From Embleya scabrispora (GTDB lineage Bacteria; Actinomycetota; Actinomycetes; Streptomycetales; Streptomycetaceae), in the NCBI RefSeq assembly GCF_002024165.1, contig NZ_MWQN01000001.1:2666001-2730000 (forward strand): a stretch of DNA of 64,000 nucleotides, in the 5' to 3' direction. Positions 47,271 through 55,077 of this stretch are shown in pieces. The notes under the pieces are model-generated. The model did no database searches. It worked only from the letters and a program-made list of their open reading frames with translations, and was not told the origin of the DNA. The position numbers and the translations under genes were made by a program. How positions within the stretch are numbered: the stretch's first letter is position 1; every line of letters starts with the position of its first letter.

Positions 47271-47590
47271 CGGGTCTCCCCCACCAGTTCCGACATCGTC
47301 CGGGCGAACGAGTTCCACGTGTCGGTGGACTCCCGGAACCGCTGCCGGCCGGGCTCGTTCAGGGCGTAGTACTTGCGGTTCGGGCCTTCGTCGCTCGCCA
47401 CCACGTAGGACGTGAGGAGTCCGGCGTTGTACAGCCGCCGCAACGTGCCGTAGACCGACGCGTCGCCGACGTCGTCGAGGCCGGCCTTGCGCAGTCGGCG
47501 CAGCACGTCGTAGCCGTAGCCGTCCTCCTCACGCAGCACGGCGAGCACCGCGAGGTCCAGCACTCCCTTGAGCAACTGACTCGGATCCAT
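47267..47590 (-). CDS. PadR-family regulator
   Basis: 107-aa PadR protein: MDPSQLLKGVLDLAVLAVLR, then EEDGYGYDVLRRLRKAGLDD, then VYGTLRRLYNAGLLTSYVVA and GPNRKYYALNEPGRQRF. This is the complete PadR winged helix. ATG 47590 has GGAGG four bases before it. It shares four bases with the HAAS gene and is divergent from a sigma-factor gene 150 bp away. An imperfect 28-bp palindrome directly upstream is the likely operator. Confidence 0.92.
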   Translation of the reverse strand: MDPSQLLKGVLDLAVLAVLREEDGYGYDVLRRLRKAGLDDVGDASVYGTLRRLYNAGLLTSYVVASDEGPNRKYYALNEPGRQRFRESTDTWNSFARTMSELVGETR

Positions 47591-47606
47591 GACGCCTCCA
47601 GCTCTT

Positions 47607-47634
47607 GTGCGTTGCACGGTACCACGCAATGCAC
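47607..47634. promoter_or_regulatory. 28-bp palindrome upstream of padR
   Basis: Left half GTGCGTTGCACGGT (47607-47620) and right half ACCACGCAATGCAC (47621-47634) match in 11 of 14 positions when folded, with perfect outer GTGC/GCAC, TTGC/GCAA and central GGTACC. It starts 16 bp from the padR ATG. PadR proteins bind palindromes of about this size (for example ATGT-N8-ACAT), so it is the likely site of autoregulation and perhaps of control over the sigma operon. Confidence 0.65.
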
Positions 47635-47740
47635 AGTAGTGGCCGGGATCGATCGCGCCCGCCGCACAGCAGATCGGCCCGACTTCGCGTTTGTAGGGAC
47701 AGAGGCTTCCGAGCGGGATCCGATCGAGGAGACGTGCACG

Positions 47741-48265
47741 ATGCGGTTCGAGGAGTTCGCGGCGGCGCGGCTGCCGGCCCTGCTGCGCTATGCCGCGTTG
47801 TTGTGCGGGGACCGGGAGTTGGCCCGGGACCTCGTGCAAGAGGCGCTGACCAAGGCATTCGTGCGGTGGAAACGCATCGGCGGCCTGGATCGGCCCGACG
47901 CCTACGTCCGCACCATCGTCACCAACGAGTTCCTGTCCCTGCGCCGACGACGTGCGGTGCGCACGGTGGCGCTGACCCAGGACGCGCTCGACCACTTCGA
48001 GGCGGGTGGCGTGCCCGACCACGCCGGCGACGTGGACGCCGGCGAGGACCTGTGGCGCCGGCTGGGCCGACTGCCCCGTCGGCAGCGCGCCGTCCTGGTC
48101 CTGCGCTACTACGAGGGCCTCACCGACGACGAGATCGCCGAGACCCTGGACTGCCGGGCCGGCACCGTCCGGGGCTACGCGTCCCGAGCCCTGGCCACGC
48201 TGCGCGTGGAGATGGCCGTCTCAACGACCCGCATCCCGTCGATTCCGCAGGGAGAACCGGCATGA
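47741..48265 (+). CDS. SigE-type ECF RNA polymerase sigma factor
   Basis: 174-aa sigma-70-family ECF protein. Region 2: LARDLVQEALTKAFVRWKRI then DRPDAYVRTIVTNEFLSLRR. Region 4: LGRLPRRQRAVLVLRYYEGL then TDDEIAETLDCRAGTVRGYA. ATG 47741 follows GAGGAG (47726-47731). It overlaps the next gene by four bases (48262-48265). It is divergent from padR-HAAS, so the region is two envelope-signalling units back to back. Confidence 0.92.
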   Translation: MRFEEFAAARLPALLRYAALLCGDRELARDLVQEALTKAFVRWKRIGGLDRPDAYVRTIVTNEFLSLRRRRAVRTVALTQDALDHFEAGGVPDHAGDVDAGEDLWRRLGRLPRRQRAVLVLRYYEGLTDDEIAETLDCRAGTVRGYASRALATLRVEMAVSTTRIPSIPQGEPA

Positions 48266-49434
48266 CCGACATCCGAGACCTCAAGGCGGCGCTGGCCCGG
48301 CACGAACACCTGGCCCCACCGCCCGACGGCCTGATCGAGGGGGCGTACCTCGGCGCCCGACGCGTGCGTCGACGACGGCTGGCCGCGAGCGGACTGGCCG
48401 TGGTCACGGTGATCGCGCTCGGCGCGGTCGGCCCCGGGGTCCTCGACCGCCTCGACGACGACGGGCCGGGCCGGGTGGCCGGACCCGCGGCGACCAAGCC
48501 GCCGGCCGCCCCCGTGGCCAAGCCGCCGGCCGTGACCATCGACGTCGACCGGACCGACGGCTTCTTCCCCCTGGAGCAGGGCTTCTCCGGAACCACCGCG
48601 CTGGCCACCATCCGCACGAAAAACGTCACCCGCACCGGTGGTGGCGGCGACGTCGGCGTCTACGCACCGGCGGACGTCGACACGGCGGCGATCGAGGCGG
48701 GCGAGGCGGTCACCGTGCAGGGGCACCCGGCCCGCTATGTCGAGAACTACCTGATCGATCCGGCCGCCTACCATCAGGGCCCGGAGAACTTCACCGCCCC
48801 CAAACCGACCGGCCCCGACGAGAGCGGAAAGATCGGGCTCCTCCCACCGACGGACACGCGTGCGCCGGTGGTCGCGTGGCGCGATGCCTCCGGATCCTGG
48901 GTGATCGTCTCCGGCACGAGGAAACGCACCGAGCTGATGCGGCTGGCCGACGCGGTCCGACTCCGGCCCACCGGCGTCACCACTCCCTACCGCCTCAACT
49001 ACGTGCCGGACACGCTCCGGCTCGACTACGGCGGCTCCTCGACCTACACGCCGAGCGAGTCCAACTCGGTGCTCGTCTTCGGCGCCGCCGCGAATCCCGT
49101 GTTGAAGCGGAGCGACCTGCTGGGCCTGACCGAGGTGGGCGCGCTGCGCGTCCAACTCATGGCATCGGACAGCGGCCGGCTGGACATCGTCTCCGAGACC
49201 GGCCCGCCGACGGTGCTCGCGGGATACGACACCTGGTACTTCACCAAGCCGGACGCGGGCCTGAGTCCGCCGAAGGGAGGCGCGATCCTCGTCGCCAAGG
49301 TGAACGAATGCGAGACGCTGATCACCGTCCAGGACAACAACCTCGTGCCCTATCCGGTATTGCGGAGGATGTTCGAGACGGCGAGCTTCACCACCTGCGC
49401 CGCGCCGGACACGTGGGTCGCCCCGCTGCCCTGA
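48262..49434 (+). CDS. Membrane-anchored partner of the sigma factor
   Basis: 390-aa protein with a short cytoplasmic N-terminus (MTDIRDLKAALARHEHLAPP), one transmembrane helix (LAASGLAVVTVIALGAVGPG, after RRVRRRR) and a large extracytoplasmic domain of unknown fold with two Cys near the end. The start ATG overlaps the sigma stop. Position and topology fit an anti-sigma factor or an exported effector of the regulon, but no ZAS (His-x3-Cys-x2-Cys) motif is present. It ends at a terminator shared with the deaminase gene. Confidence 0.75.
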   Translation: MTDIRDLKAALARHEHLAPPPDGLIEGAYLGARRVRRRRLAASGLAVVTVIALGAVGPGVLDRLDDDGPGRVAGPAATKPPAAPVAKPPAVTIDVDRTDGFFPLEQGFSGTTALATIRTKNVTRTGGGGDVGVYAPADVDTAAIEAGEAVTVQGHPARYVENYLIDPAAYHQGPENFTAPKPTGPDESGKIGLLPPTDTRAPVVAWRDASGSWVIVSGTRKRTELMRLADAVRLRPTGVTTPYRLNYVPDTLRLDYGGSSTYTPSESNSVLVFGAAANPVLKRSDLLGLTEVGALRVQLMASDSGRLDIVSETGPPTVLAGYDTWYFTKPDAGLSPPKGGAILVAKVNECETLITVQDNNLVPYPVLRRMFETASFTTCAAPDTWVAPLP

Positions 49435-49454
49435 CCACACACCCCGCAGGTACA

Positions 49455-49485
49455 CCGAACTCCCGTACCCGTCACGGGAGTTCGG
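49455..49485. terminator. Bidirectional hairpin terminator
   Basis: CCGAACTCCCGT (49455-49466), 7-nt loop, ACGGGAGTTCGG (49474-49485): a perfect 12-bp stem between two convergent genes. Confidence 0.8.
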
Positions 49486-49498
49486 CCCATTTCCGGAC

Positions 49499-50515
49499 TC
49501 AGCCCGCCGCCGCCACCCACGCGTCCACTTCGGCGATGTACGCGTCCTTGACGTCCTCCGGCAACCACGCGATGGCGAACGCGTTGTATTCGAACCGGGC
49601 CACCTCCGCCTCGGTCAGGCCGAGGTCCGCCTGGGTGCGCTCCAGGTTCTCCTGTACGTACGCGTCCATGTAGGCCGGGTCGTCGGAGTTGATCGTGACC
49701 AGGATGCCCTCGTCCAGCATCCGCCGGATCTCCGCGCCCTTGATCCCGTCCACCACGAAGGAGTTCGACACCGGGCACACCGTCAGTCCGAGGCCGCGCT
49801 CCTTGATCGCGGCGACCAGCTTCGGGTCCTCCAGCGCGTTCGACCCGTGATCGATGCGGTCCACGCCGATGTCCTCGATGGCCTGCCGGATGTGCTCGAC
49901 GCTGTTCTCCTGGTCGACGTCGCAGTGCATGGTCAATCGGTAGCCCTCGGCCCTCGCCCGCGCGTAGACGGCGGCGAACTTGGCCGGCGGGTTGCCCCGC
50001 TCGTCCGAATCCAGCCCGATCCCCACGATCCACTCGCGGTACGCCAGCGACTGCACGAGCGTGGCCATCGCGTACTCGGCCTGGAAGTCGCGCAGGAAGC
50101 ACATGATCAACTGGGCCCGAATGCCCAGTTCGCGCCGCGCGTCGCCGATCGCCCGGGTGAGCCCGCGCACCACCACGTCGAACGGCACACCCCGGCCGGT
50201 GTGCGCCTGGGGGTCGAAGAACATCTCCACGTAACGCACGTTCTGCGAGGCGGCCTTGCGCAGGTAGGCCATCGCCAGGTCGTAGAAGTCCGGCTCGTGC
50301 AGCAGGACCCGCATGCCGTCGTAGTAGACGGTCAGGAAGGAGGCGAGGCTGTCGAACCGGTACGTCGCGCGCATCTCCTCGACCGAGGCGTAGGGCAGCT
50401 CGATCCCGTTGCGCTCGGCGAGCGCGAACTTCAGCTCGGGCTCCAACGTCCCCTCGATGTGCAGGTGCAACTCGCACTTCGGCAGCCCGCCGATGAAGTC
50501 CCGCATGTCCCGCAT
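49499..50515 (-). CDS. Adenosine/adenine deaminase family protein, altered catalytic motif
   Basis: 338-aa TIM-barrel purine-deaminase homologue. It resembles bacterial adenine deaminases (CELHLHIEGTLEPELKFALA, FFDPQAHTGRGVPFDV, VCPVSNSFVV and NSDDPAY). Metal ligands His17, His19 and His197 are present, with Asp near residue 276. But the HAGE motif, whose Glu donates the proton, reads HCDV (197-200) followed by DQENS. It may belong to a subfamily with another substrate or chemistry. ATG 50515 has GGAGGG upstream. Whether it acts on adenine is not established. Confidence 0.85.
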   Translation of the reverse strand: MRDMRDFIGGLPKCELHLHIEGTLEPELKFALAERNGIELPYASVEEMRATYRFDSLASFLTVYYDGMRVLLHEPDFYDLAMAYLRKAASQNVRYVEMFFDPQAHTGRGVPFDVVVRGLTRAIGDARRELGIRAQLIMCFLRDFQAEYAMATLVQSLAYREWIVGIGLDSDERGNPPAKFAAVYARARAEGYRLTMHCDVDQENSVEHIRQAIEDIGVDRIDHGSNALEDPKLVAAIKERGLGLTVCPVSNSFVVDGIKGAEIRRMLDEGILVTINSDDPAYMDAYVQENLERTQADLGLTEAEVARFEYNAFAIAWLPEDVKDAYIAEVDAWVAAAG

Positions 50516-50628
50516 GAACCGACCCTCCGACTCGAACACCCACTCGCCCGACAACGCCAACCGTATGCCCCCGGCCGCGCCGGACCCCGCACCCGGCCGA
50601 CCGCGTCGCCGGAACCCGACCGCCGGGG

Positions 50629-50913
50629 TCAGCGGCGGTAGCAGCCGTAGACGCGTGGGGCTCGGGCGCCGGGAGGGATCGGGAACGGGGCGGATTTGGC
50701 GGGTGGTGCTCCGTCGGTCGGGTACCAGACGGCGTCGTCCGGCTCCACGGCGGCGATGTCGGCGGTCCACGCGGGACGGGCCGGGTCGAAGGGCTGGACG
50801 CGCGCCCGGGCGGTGGTCGCGTCGATGTGCTCGATCACGCCGGGAGGGTGGGTGGGTCGCAGACGGGCGTCCCGGTGCTTGACCTTTTGGCCGATCTCGG
50901 CGGGTTCGGGCAT
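50629..50913 (-). CDS. Small predicted beta-barrel protein (locus 3)
   Basis: 94-aa protein: EIGQKVKHRDARLRPTHPPG then VIEHIDATTARARVQPFDPA, RPAWTADIAAVEPDDAVWYP. The pattern of a G-x-K-V strand, a P-G-V turn and an R-V-Q-P-F-D strand closely follows the 70-aa protein at 33837 (GDVMEH, GTVINV, VTVQPADG, W). The C-terminus is Pro-rich. ATG 50913. Two hairpins separate it from the next small gene upstream. Function unknown. Confidence 0.6.
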   Translation of the reverse strand: MPEPAEIGQKVKHRDARLRPTHPPGVIEHIDATTARARVQPFDPARPAWTADIAAVEPDDAVWYPTDGAPPAKSAPFPIPPGARAPRVYGCYRR

Positions 50914-50960
50914 GGCGGGTGTGCCTTTCCTGGGCGGGGTGGATGGGTGTCGCTTCGTGG

Positions 50961-50994
50961 CCGACCGGCACGGGGAGTGGTCCGTGCCGGTCGG
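50961..50994 (-). terminator. Inverted repeat between the small genes (distal)
   Basis: CCGACCGGCACGG (50961-50973), 8-nt loop, CCGTGCCGGTCGG (50982-50994): perfect 13-bp arms. Confidence 0.65.
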
Positions 50995-51031
50995 CTTCGC
51001 CCCGTCACCTCGGGAGGCGGCGGGACGGCGG

Positions 51032-51070
51032 GGCCGCACCGCCGGCCAGGCCAGTGGGGGCGGTGCGGCC
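51032..51070 (-). terminator. Inverted repeat after the 130-aa gene
   Basis: GGCCGCACCGCC (51032-51043) and GGCGGTGCGGCC (51059-51070), separated by 15 nt, ending 2 bp from the stop of the 130-aa gene. Confidence 0.65.
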
Positions 51071-51072
51071 GA

Positions 51073-51465
51073 TCAGGGGGTGGGCGGGCGCACGTCGTCG
51101 GGCGGCATGTGCCACGTGATCGGCCCGTCGCGGAACAGGTGTTGCGGCCTGGTCCGGCGAGGCTCGTCCACGAGGGGTTGGGCCGCCACGATCCGGCCGG
51201 GCCGAGCCACCTCCGGCTTCGCCGGTTCGGGCGCGGTGGGCATGGGCGAGCCGGCCTCGTCGTCCACCACTTCGAGGTGCGCGAGCGGGATGGTGTAGGT
51301 CGCCTGGGAGTTGGCGGTGAGCGCCACGACGTAGCCCCCGGCCACGCGGTAAAGCGTCCCCACATACCGACTCCGGGCATCCCGCACCCGCACCTCACCA
51401 CCCGCCAAGCGCAGCCGCAACTCGGCTTCCGTAAGCGGTTGTTGTCTCGTCCGGGAGTTGGGCAT
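51073..51465 (-). CDS. Small predicted beta-strand protein (locus 3)
   Basis: 130-aa protein. The first 70 residues look like a small barrel: LRLRLAGGEVRVRDARSRYV then GTLYRVAGGYVVALTANSQA and TYTIPLAHLEVVDDEAG. The rest is Pro-rich and low in structure and ends TWHMPPDD. ATG 51465 is preceded by a G-rich stretch. It is divergent from XRE/DUF397 pair 3, matching the position of the 70-aa gene at pair 1. Function unknown. Confidence 0.58.
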   Translation of the reverse strand: MPNSRTRQQPLTEAELRLRLAGGEVRVRDARSRYVGTLYRVAGGYVVALTANSQATYTIPLAHLEVVDDEAGSPMPTAPEPAKPEVARPGRIVAAQPLVDEPRRTRPQHLFRDGPITWHMPPDDVRPPTP

Positions 51466-51595
51466 GCCTCTCGCCTCTCGTTGCCGTGGGTGCAGATTCG
51501 GCCACTGACTGACAGCATTGGCCGGCGAGGCTAGGCTCCGAAGCAAAGAAGCGTGTCTGGTTGTTGGCAATGGCAGATGTCACCTGGCGGGCAAC

Positions 51596-52405
51596 ATGAG
51601 CACAGCAGTCGATCTTGATCCCACCGACTCGGTACTGAAGTTCTTCGCGGCCGAATTGCGACGGCTTCGAGGCGCGATGAAACAAGCGGACCTGGCACGG
51701 AAAACGCATGTTGCCCGATCGACGCTCAACAAGTACGAAGCCGCAACGAGGGTGCCGAGCATGGATTTCGCTCACGCGGCCGACGAGGTGTTGCAAACCG
51801 GCGGCGCACTGACCCGCTTGTGGCCGCTCGTGATCAAGTACGCATACCCGGCTTGGTTCCGGCCGTTCGTTGAACTGGAGGCCGCAGCGCGGATCATCCG
51901 CTCATACGAAAACCAAGTCATCCCTGGGTTGCTTCAGACGGAGCCTTACGCTCGTGCACTGTTGGCAGGGGGACGGCACGACAATCTGGATGATCTCGTA
52001 ACGCTGCGGCTCGAACGGCAACGGCTTCTCGAACGTGAGGATCGTCCCCGGCTCACCGCGCTCGTCGACGAACAGGCCCTGCGGAAGAACATCGGCGGGG
52101 GCAAGGTCATGCGCGCGCAACTCGAACACCTAGTCAAGTCCGCCGCCGCGACGCGAACGATTGTTTTGATCGTGCCGAGCAGCGTCTCGAACCGCCCGCC
52201 CTACCAACCGTTCACCCGCCTTGCGTTCGAACCAGGGACGCAGGATGTTTTGTATGTCGACGGGTTTCATCAGGGGCAACTACTCGCCGACGCGGCTGCC
52301 CTTGAGGCTGCTGAATCGGCTTATGATCTGCTGATGGCCGCCGCCCTGTCGCCCGATGCGTCACGGGATCTGATCGCGTCTGTTTCGAAGGAACTCATCC
52401 AATGA
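51596..52405 (+). CDS. XRE-family regulator with DUF5753 (pair 3)
   Basis: 269-aa WhiJ-type regulator. Helix-turn-helix: LRRLRGAMKQADLARKTHVA then RSTLNKYEAATRVPSM. DUF5753: FRPFVELEAAARIIRSYENQ, VIPGLLQTEPYARALLAGG, LRLERQRLLE. ATG 51596 (MSTAVDLDPTD) is selected because the longer frame from 51518 lacks family similarity. Like pair 1, its codon use is visibly less GC-biased than the core genes. The stop overlaps the DUF397 ATG. Confidence 0.9.
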   Translation: MSTAVDLDPTDSVLKFFAAELRRLRGAMKQADLARKTHVARSTLNKYEAATRVPSMDFAHAADEVLQTGGALTRLWPLVIKYAYPAWFRPFVELEAAARIIRSYENQVIPGLLQTEPYARALLAGGRHDNLDDLVTLRLERQRLLEREDRPRLTALVDEQALRKNIGGGKVMRAQLEHLVKSAAATRTIVLIVPSSVSNRPPYQPFTRLAFEPGTQDVLYVDGFHQGQLLADAAALEAAESAYDLLMAAALSPDASRDLIASVSKELIQ

Positions 52406-52596
52406 CTTCTGCCTCCCTGGCCGCCGCGATATGGCGCAAGAGCACCTACAGCTCCGAGAACGGCGGGAACTGTGTCGAAGTGGTGGACGGCTTCCCGGGC
52501 GTCGTCCCCGTCCGCGACTCCAAGGACCCCGGCGTCGGTCACCTGATCATCGGCGCGGCCTCGTGGACCGCGCTCACCGCCTCGTTGCGCGCCTGA
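52402..52596 (+). CDS. DUF397 protein (pair 3)
   Basis: 64-aa DUF397 protein: WRKSTYSSENGGNCVEVVDG, VPVRDSKDPGVGHLIIGAAS, W. It starts at ATG 52402 inside the XRE stop (ATGA). All three pairs in the window use the same four-base coupling. Confidence 0.92.
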   Translation: MTSASLAAAIWRKSTYSSENGGNCVEVVDGFPGVVPVRDSKDPGVGHLIIGAASWTALTASLRA

Positions 52597-52609
52597 GTGC
52601 AACGGTGAG

Positions 52610-52639
52610 CCCCGCCGGCCCGATCTCGGGCCGGCGGGG
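52610..52639. terminator. Bidirectional hairpin terminator
   Basis: CCCCGCCGGCCC (52610-52621), 6-nt loop, GGGCCGGCGGGG (52628-52639). It lies between DUF397 pair 3 and the convergent geranylgeranyl-reductase-type gene, at the right end of the accessory block. Confidence 0.85.
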
Positions 52640-52649
52640 CCTCGCGCGG

Positions 52650-53960
52650 TTACGCCGCCGGGGCGATCCTGGCCATGCCGTTGATGATGCGGTCCATCGC
52701 GTCGCCGCCCCTGGGGTCGGTCAGGTTGGCCAGCATCTTCAGGACGAACTTCATCAGCATCGGGTGCGGCAAACCGTGCTTGGTGGCGAAGTTCATCACC
52801 CTCGGGTCGCCGATCAGCTTCACGAAGACCCGGCCGAGCGTGTAGTAGCCGCCGTACGTCTGCTTGAGGATGCGCGGGTAGTCGTGCAGCGCGCGCTCGC
52901 GGCCCTCCGGGGTGAGGCGGGCCACCGCCTGGGTGATCACCTGGGCCGCGATCTCGCCGGACTCCATCGCGTACGCGATGCCCTCGCCGTTGAACGGGTT
53001 GACCATCCCGCCCGCGTCGCCGACCAGCAACAGGCCCTTGGTGTAGTGCGGTTGGCGGTTGAAGCCCATCGGCAGCGCCGCGCCGCGGATCGGGCCCTGC
53101 TGGTTCTCGTCGGTGTAGCCCCAGTCCTCGGGCATGCCGGAGACCCAGCCCTTGAGCAGGTCGCGGTAGTCGATGTCCTTGAACGCCGCCGAGGTGTTGA
53201 GCAGGCCCAGGCCCACGTTCGAGGTGCCGTCGCCCATGCCGAACACCCAGCCGTAGCCGGGCAGCAGCTTCTCCTGGCCGTCGCGGCGGTCCCACAGCTC
53301 CAGCCACGACTCGAGGTAGTCGTCGTCGCTGCGCGGGGAGGTGAAGTAGGTGCGGACCGCGACGCCCATCGGGCGGTCCTCGCGGCGGTGCAGGCCCATC
53401 GCGAGGGAGAGACGGGTCGAGTTGCCGTCGGCGGCGACCACGATCGGCGCGCGGAAGGCGGTCTCCTCCTTCGAGCCGTTCATCCGCGCGTTGACGCCGA
53501 CGATGCGGCCGGTGCGCTCGTCCAGGATCGGGCCGGTGACGTTGGCGCGCTCGTACAGCTTCGCGCCCGCGGCCGCCGCCTGGCGGGCCAGGATCTCGTC
53601 GAAGTCGGCCCGCTTGCGGACCAGTCCGTGTGCCGGGAAGCTGGCCAGGTCCGGCCAGTCCAGTTCGAGCCGCATGCCGCCGCCGAGGATGCGCAGCCCC
53701 TTGTTGGGCAGCCACCCGGCCTCGACCGAGGTGTCCACGCCCATCGCGATCAACTGCTTGACCGCGCGCGGGGTGAGCCCGTCGCCGCAGACCTTCTCCC
53801 GCGGAAACGCGGTCTTCTCCAGCAGGATCACGCTCACGCCGGACTTGGCCAGGTGATACGCCGTGGTCGATCCGGCCGGACCGGCCCCGACCACGATGAC
53901 GTCGGCCTCATGCGTCGAGTCGGCGCGCTTGGTGGTTGTGACGGGCGCTGCGTCGGTCAC
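52650..53960 (-). CDS. Geranylgeranyl reductase family, MenJ-like menaquinone reductase
   Basis: 436-aa FAD enzyme. The dinucleotide motif VIVVGAGPAGSTTAYHLAKS is at residues 21-40; VCGDGLTPRAVKQL is typical of this family, and LLLVGDAGGMVNPFNGEGIA is the second FAD motif. It resembles MenJ of Mycobacterium tuberculosis, which reduces one double bond of the menaquinone side chain. The location next to menG and the mqn genes supports a quinone-tail substrate. ATG 53960. Geranylgeranyl-lipid reduction is an alternative. Confidence 0.88.
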   Translation of the reverse strand: MTDAAPVTTTKRADSTHEADVIVVGAGPAGSTTAYHLAKSGVSVILLEKTAFPREKVCGDGLTPRAVKQLIAMGVDTSVEAGWLPNKGLRILGGGMRLELDWPDLASFPAHGLVRKRADFDEILARQAAAAGAKLYERANVTGPILDERTGRIVGVNARMNGSKEETAFRAPIVVAADGNSTRLSLAMGLHRREDRPMGVAVRTYFTSPRSDDDYLESWLELWDRRDGQEKLLPGYGWVFGMGDGTSNVGLGLLNTSAAFKDIDYRDLLKGWVSGMPEDWGYTDENQQGPIRGAALPMGFNRQPHYTKGLLLVGDAGGMVNPFNGEGIAYAMESGEIAAQVITQAVARLTPEGRERALHDYPRILKQTYGGYYTLGRVFVKLIGDPRVMNFATKHGLPHPMLMKFVLKMLANLTDPRGGDAMDRIINGMARIAPAA

Positions 53961-54084
53961 GGACGACTCCCCTGGAAGTCTCTGCGGCAGTGCCGAAACC
54001 GGGACGGTTCCGGCCGGACAAGTCTATGAGCAGCGGGCGCAAGGCGAACCGTGGCCACTCCCCGGGCACCGGACCGGCCCGTGG

Positions 54085-54786
54085 TCATCCGGTGGTCGGA
54101 CGAAAGCCCCGGTGCAGCGCGACCACGCCGCCGGTGAGGTTGCGCCAGGCCGCCCGCTCCCAGCCGGCGCGGCGTACGATCGCGGCCAGTCCGGCCTGGT
54201 CGGGCCAGGCGCGGATCGACTCGGCCAGGTAGACGTACGCGTCCGGGTTGCTGCTCACGGCGGTGGCCACCGACGGCAGCGCGCGCATCAGGTACTCCAC
54301 GTAGACCGTCTCGAACGGAGCCCACGTGGGCCGGCTGAACTCGCAGACCACCAGGCGCCCACCCGGCCGGGTCACCCGCAACATCTCGCGCAGCGCGCCC
54401 TCGGTGTCGTTGACGTTGCGCAGCCCGAAGGAGATGGTCACCGCGTCGAACGTGGCGTCCCGGAACGGAAGCCGCGTCGCGTCGCCCGCGGTGAACGGCA
54501 ATTCGGGGTGTCGGCGCTTGCCCTCGCGCAGCATGCCCACGGAGAAGTCGCACGGAACCACGTCCGCGCCCGCGTCCCGGAAGGGCAGCGAGGAGGTGCC
54601 GGTGCCGGCCGCCAGGTCGAGTACGCGCTCACCCGGGCGCGCGTCCACGGCCCGCGCGACGGCTTTGCGCCAGGACCGGTCCTGGCCCATCGACAGCACG
54701 GTGTTGGTCAGGTCGTAGCGCGCCGCGACCGCGTCGAACATCGACGCGACTTCACGCGGTTGTTTGTCCAGGGAGGCTCGGGTCAC
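54085..54786 (-). CDS. menG: Demethylmenaquinone methyltransferase
   Basis: 233-aa SAM-dependent methyltransferase of the UbiE/MenG family that performs the last step of menaquinone formation. [20 protein letters not shown] at the N-terminus and motif [11 protein letters not shown] (55-64) are characteristic, with [20 protein letters not shown] later. GTG 54786 is used because the protein fold starts there; the frame runs up to 54837. It lies 124 bp upstream of the MenJ-like gene on the same strand. Confidence 0.93.
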   Translation of the reverse strand: MTRASLDKQPREVASMFDAVAARYDLTNTVLSMGQDRSWRKAVARAVDARPGERVLDLAAGTGTSSLPFRDAGADVVPCDFSVGMLREGKRRHPELPFTAGDATRLPFRDATFDAVTISFGLRNVNDTEGALREMLRVTRPGGRLVVCEFSRPTWAPFETVYVEYLMRALPSVATAVSSNPDAYVYLAESIRAWPDQAGLAAIVRRAGWERAAWRNLTGGVVALHRGFRPTTG

Positions 54787-54900
54787 CCGGCCATCATCTC
54801 GCGGCCGGGACCGTGCCCGGGTCCTGGGGGCGGGCAACGCACCGGGCGGGTCGCGTGGAGCGTGCGACCCGCCCGGTGGCCTCGTTTCGGCGGCCGGTGC

Positions 54901-55077
54901 TCAACGGCGCCCGGCGCGGCCGCCGGCCCGGCGCCTGCCGACCTTGACCCCGCCGCCGAGCCGGCCGATGCGTACGCCGACACCGACGCCGCCGCCGCGC
55001 CCGCGACCGGTGCGGCGGCGCCTGCGATTCGGGGTCACGGCATGGACGATGGATCGGATCCGAGTACCAACGGACAT
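54901..55077 (-). CDS. Very basic Arg/Gly-rich small protein
   Basis: 58-aa protein with almost no acidic residues: MSVGTRIRSIVHAVTPNRRR, then alternating Gly/Val/Arg (GRGRGGGVGVGVRIGRLGGG) and a final RAGGRAGRR. GAGGAGG lies six bases before ATG 55077, a strong ribosome-binding site. The composition suggests nucleic-acid binding or an RNA-associated role. I do not recognise a family. It lies 114 bp upstream of menG and 147 bp downstream of the deaminase gene. Confidence 0.5.
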   Translation of the reverse strand: MSVGTRIRSIVHAVTPNRRRRRTGRGRGGGVGVGVRIGRLGGGVKVGRRRAGGRAGRR

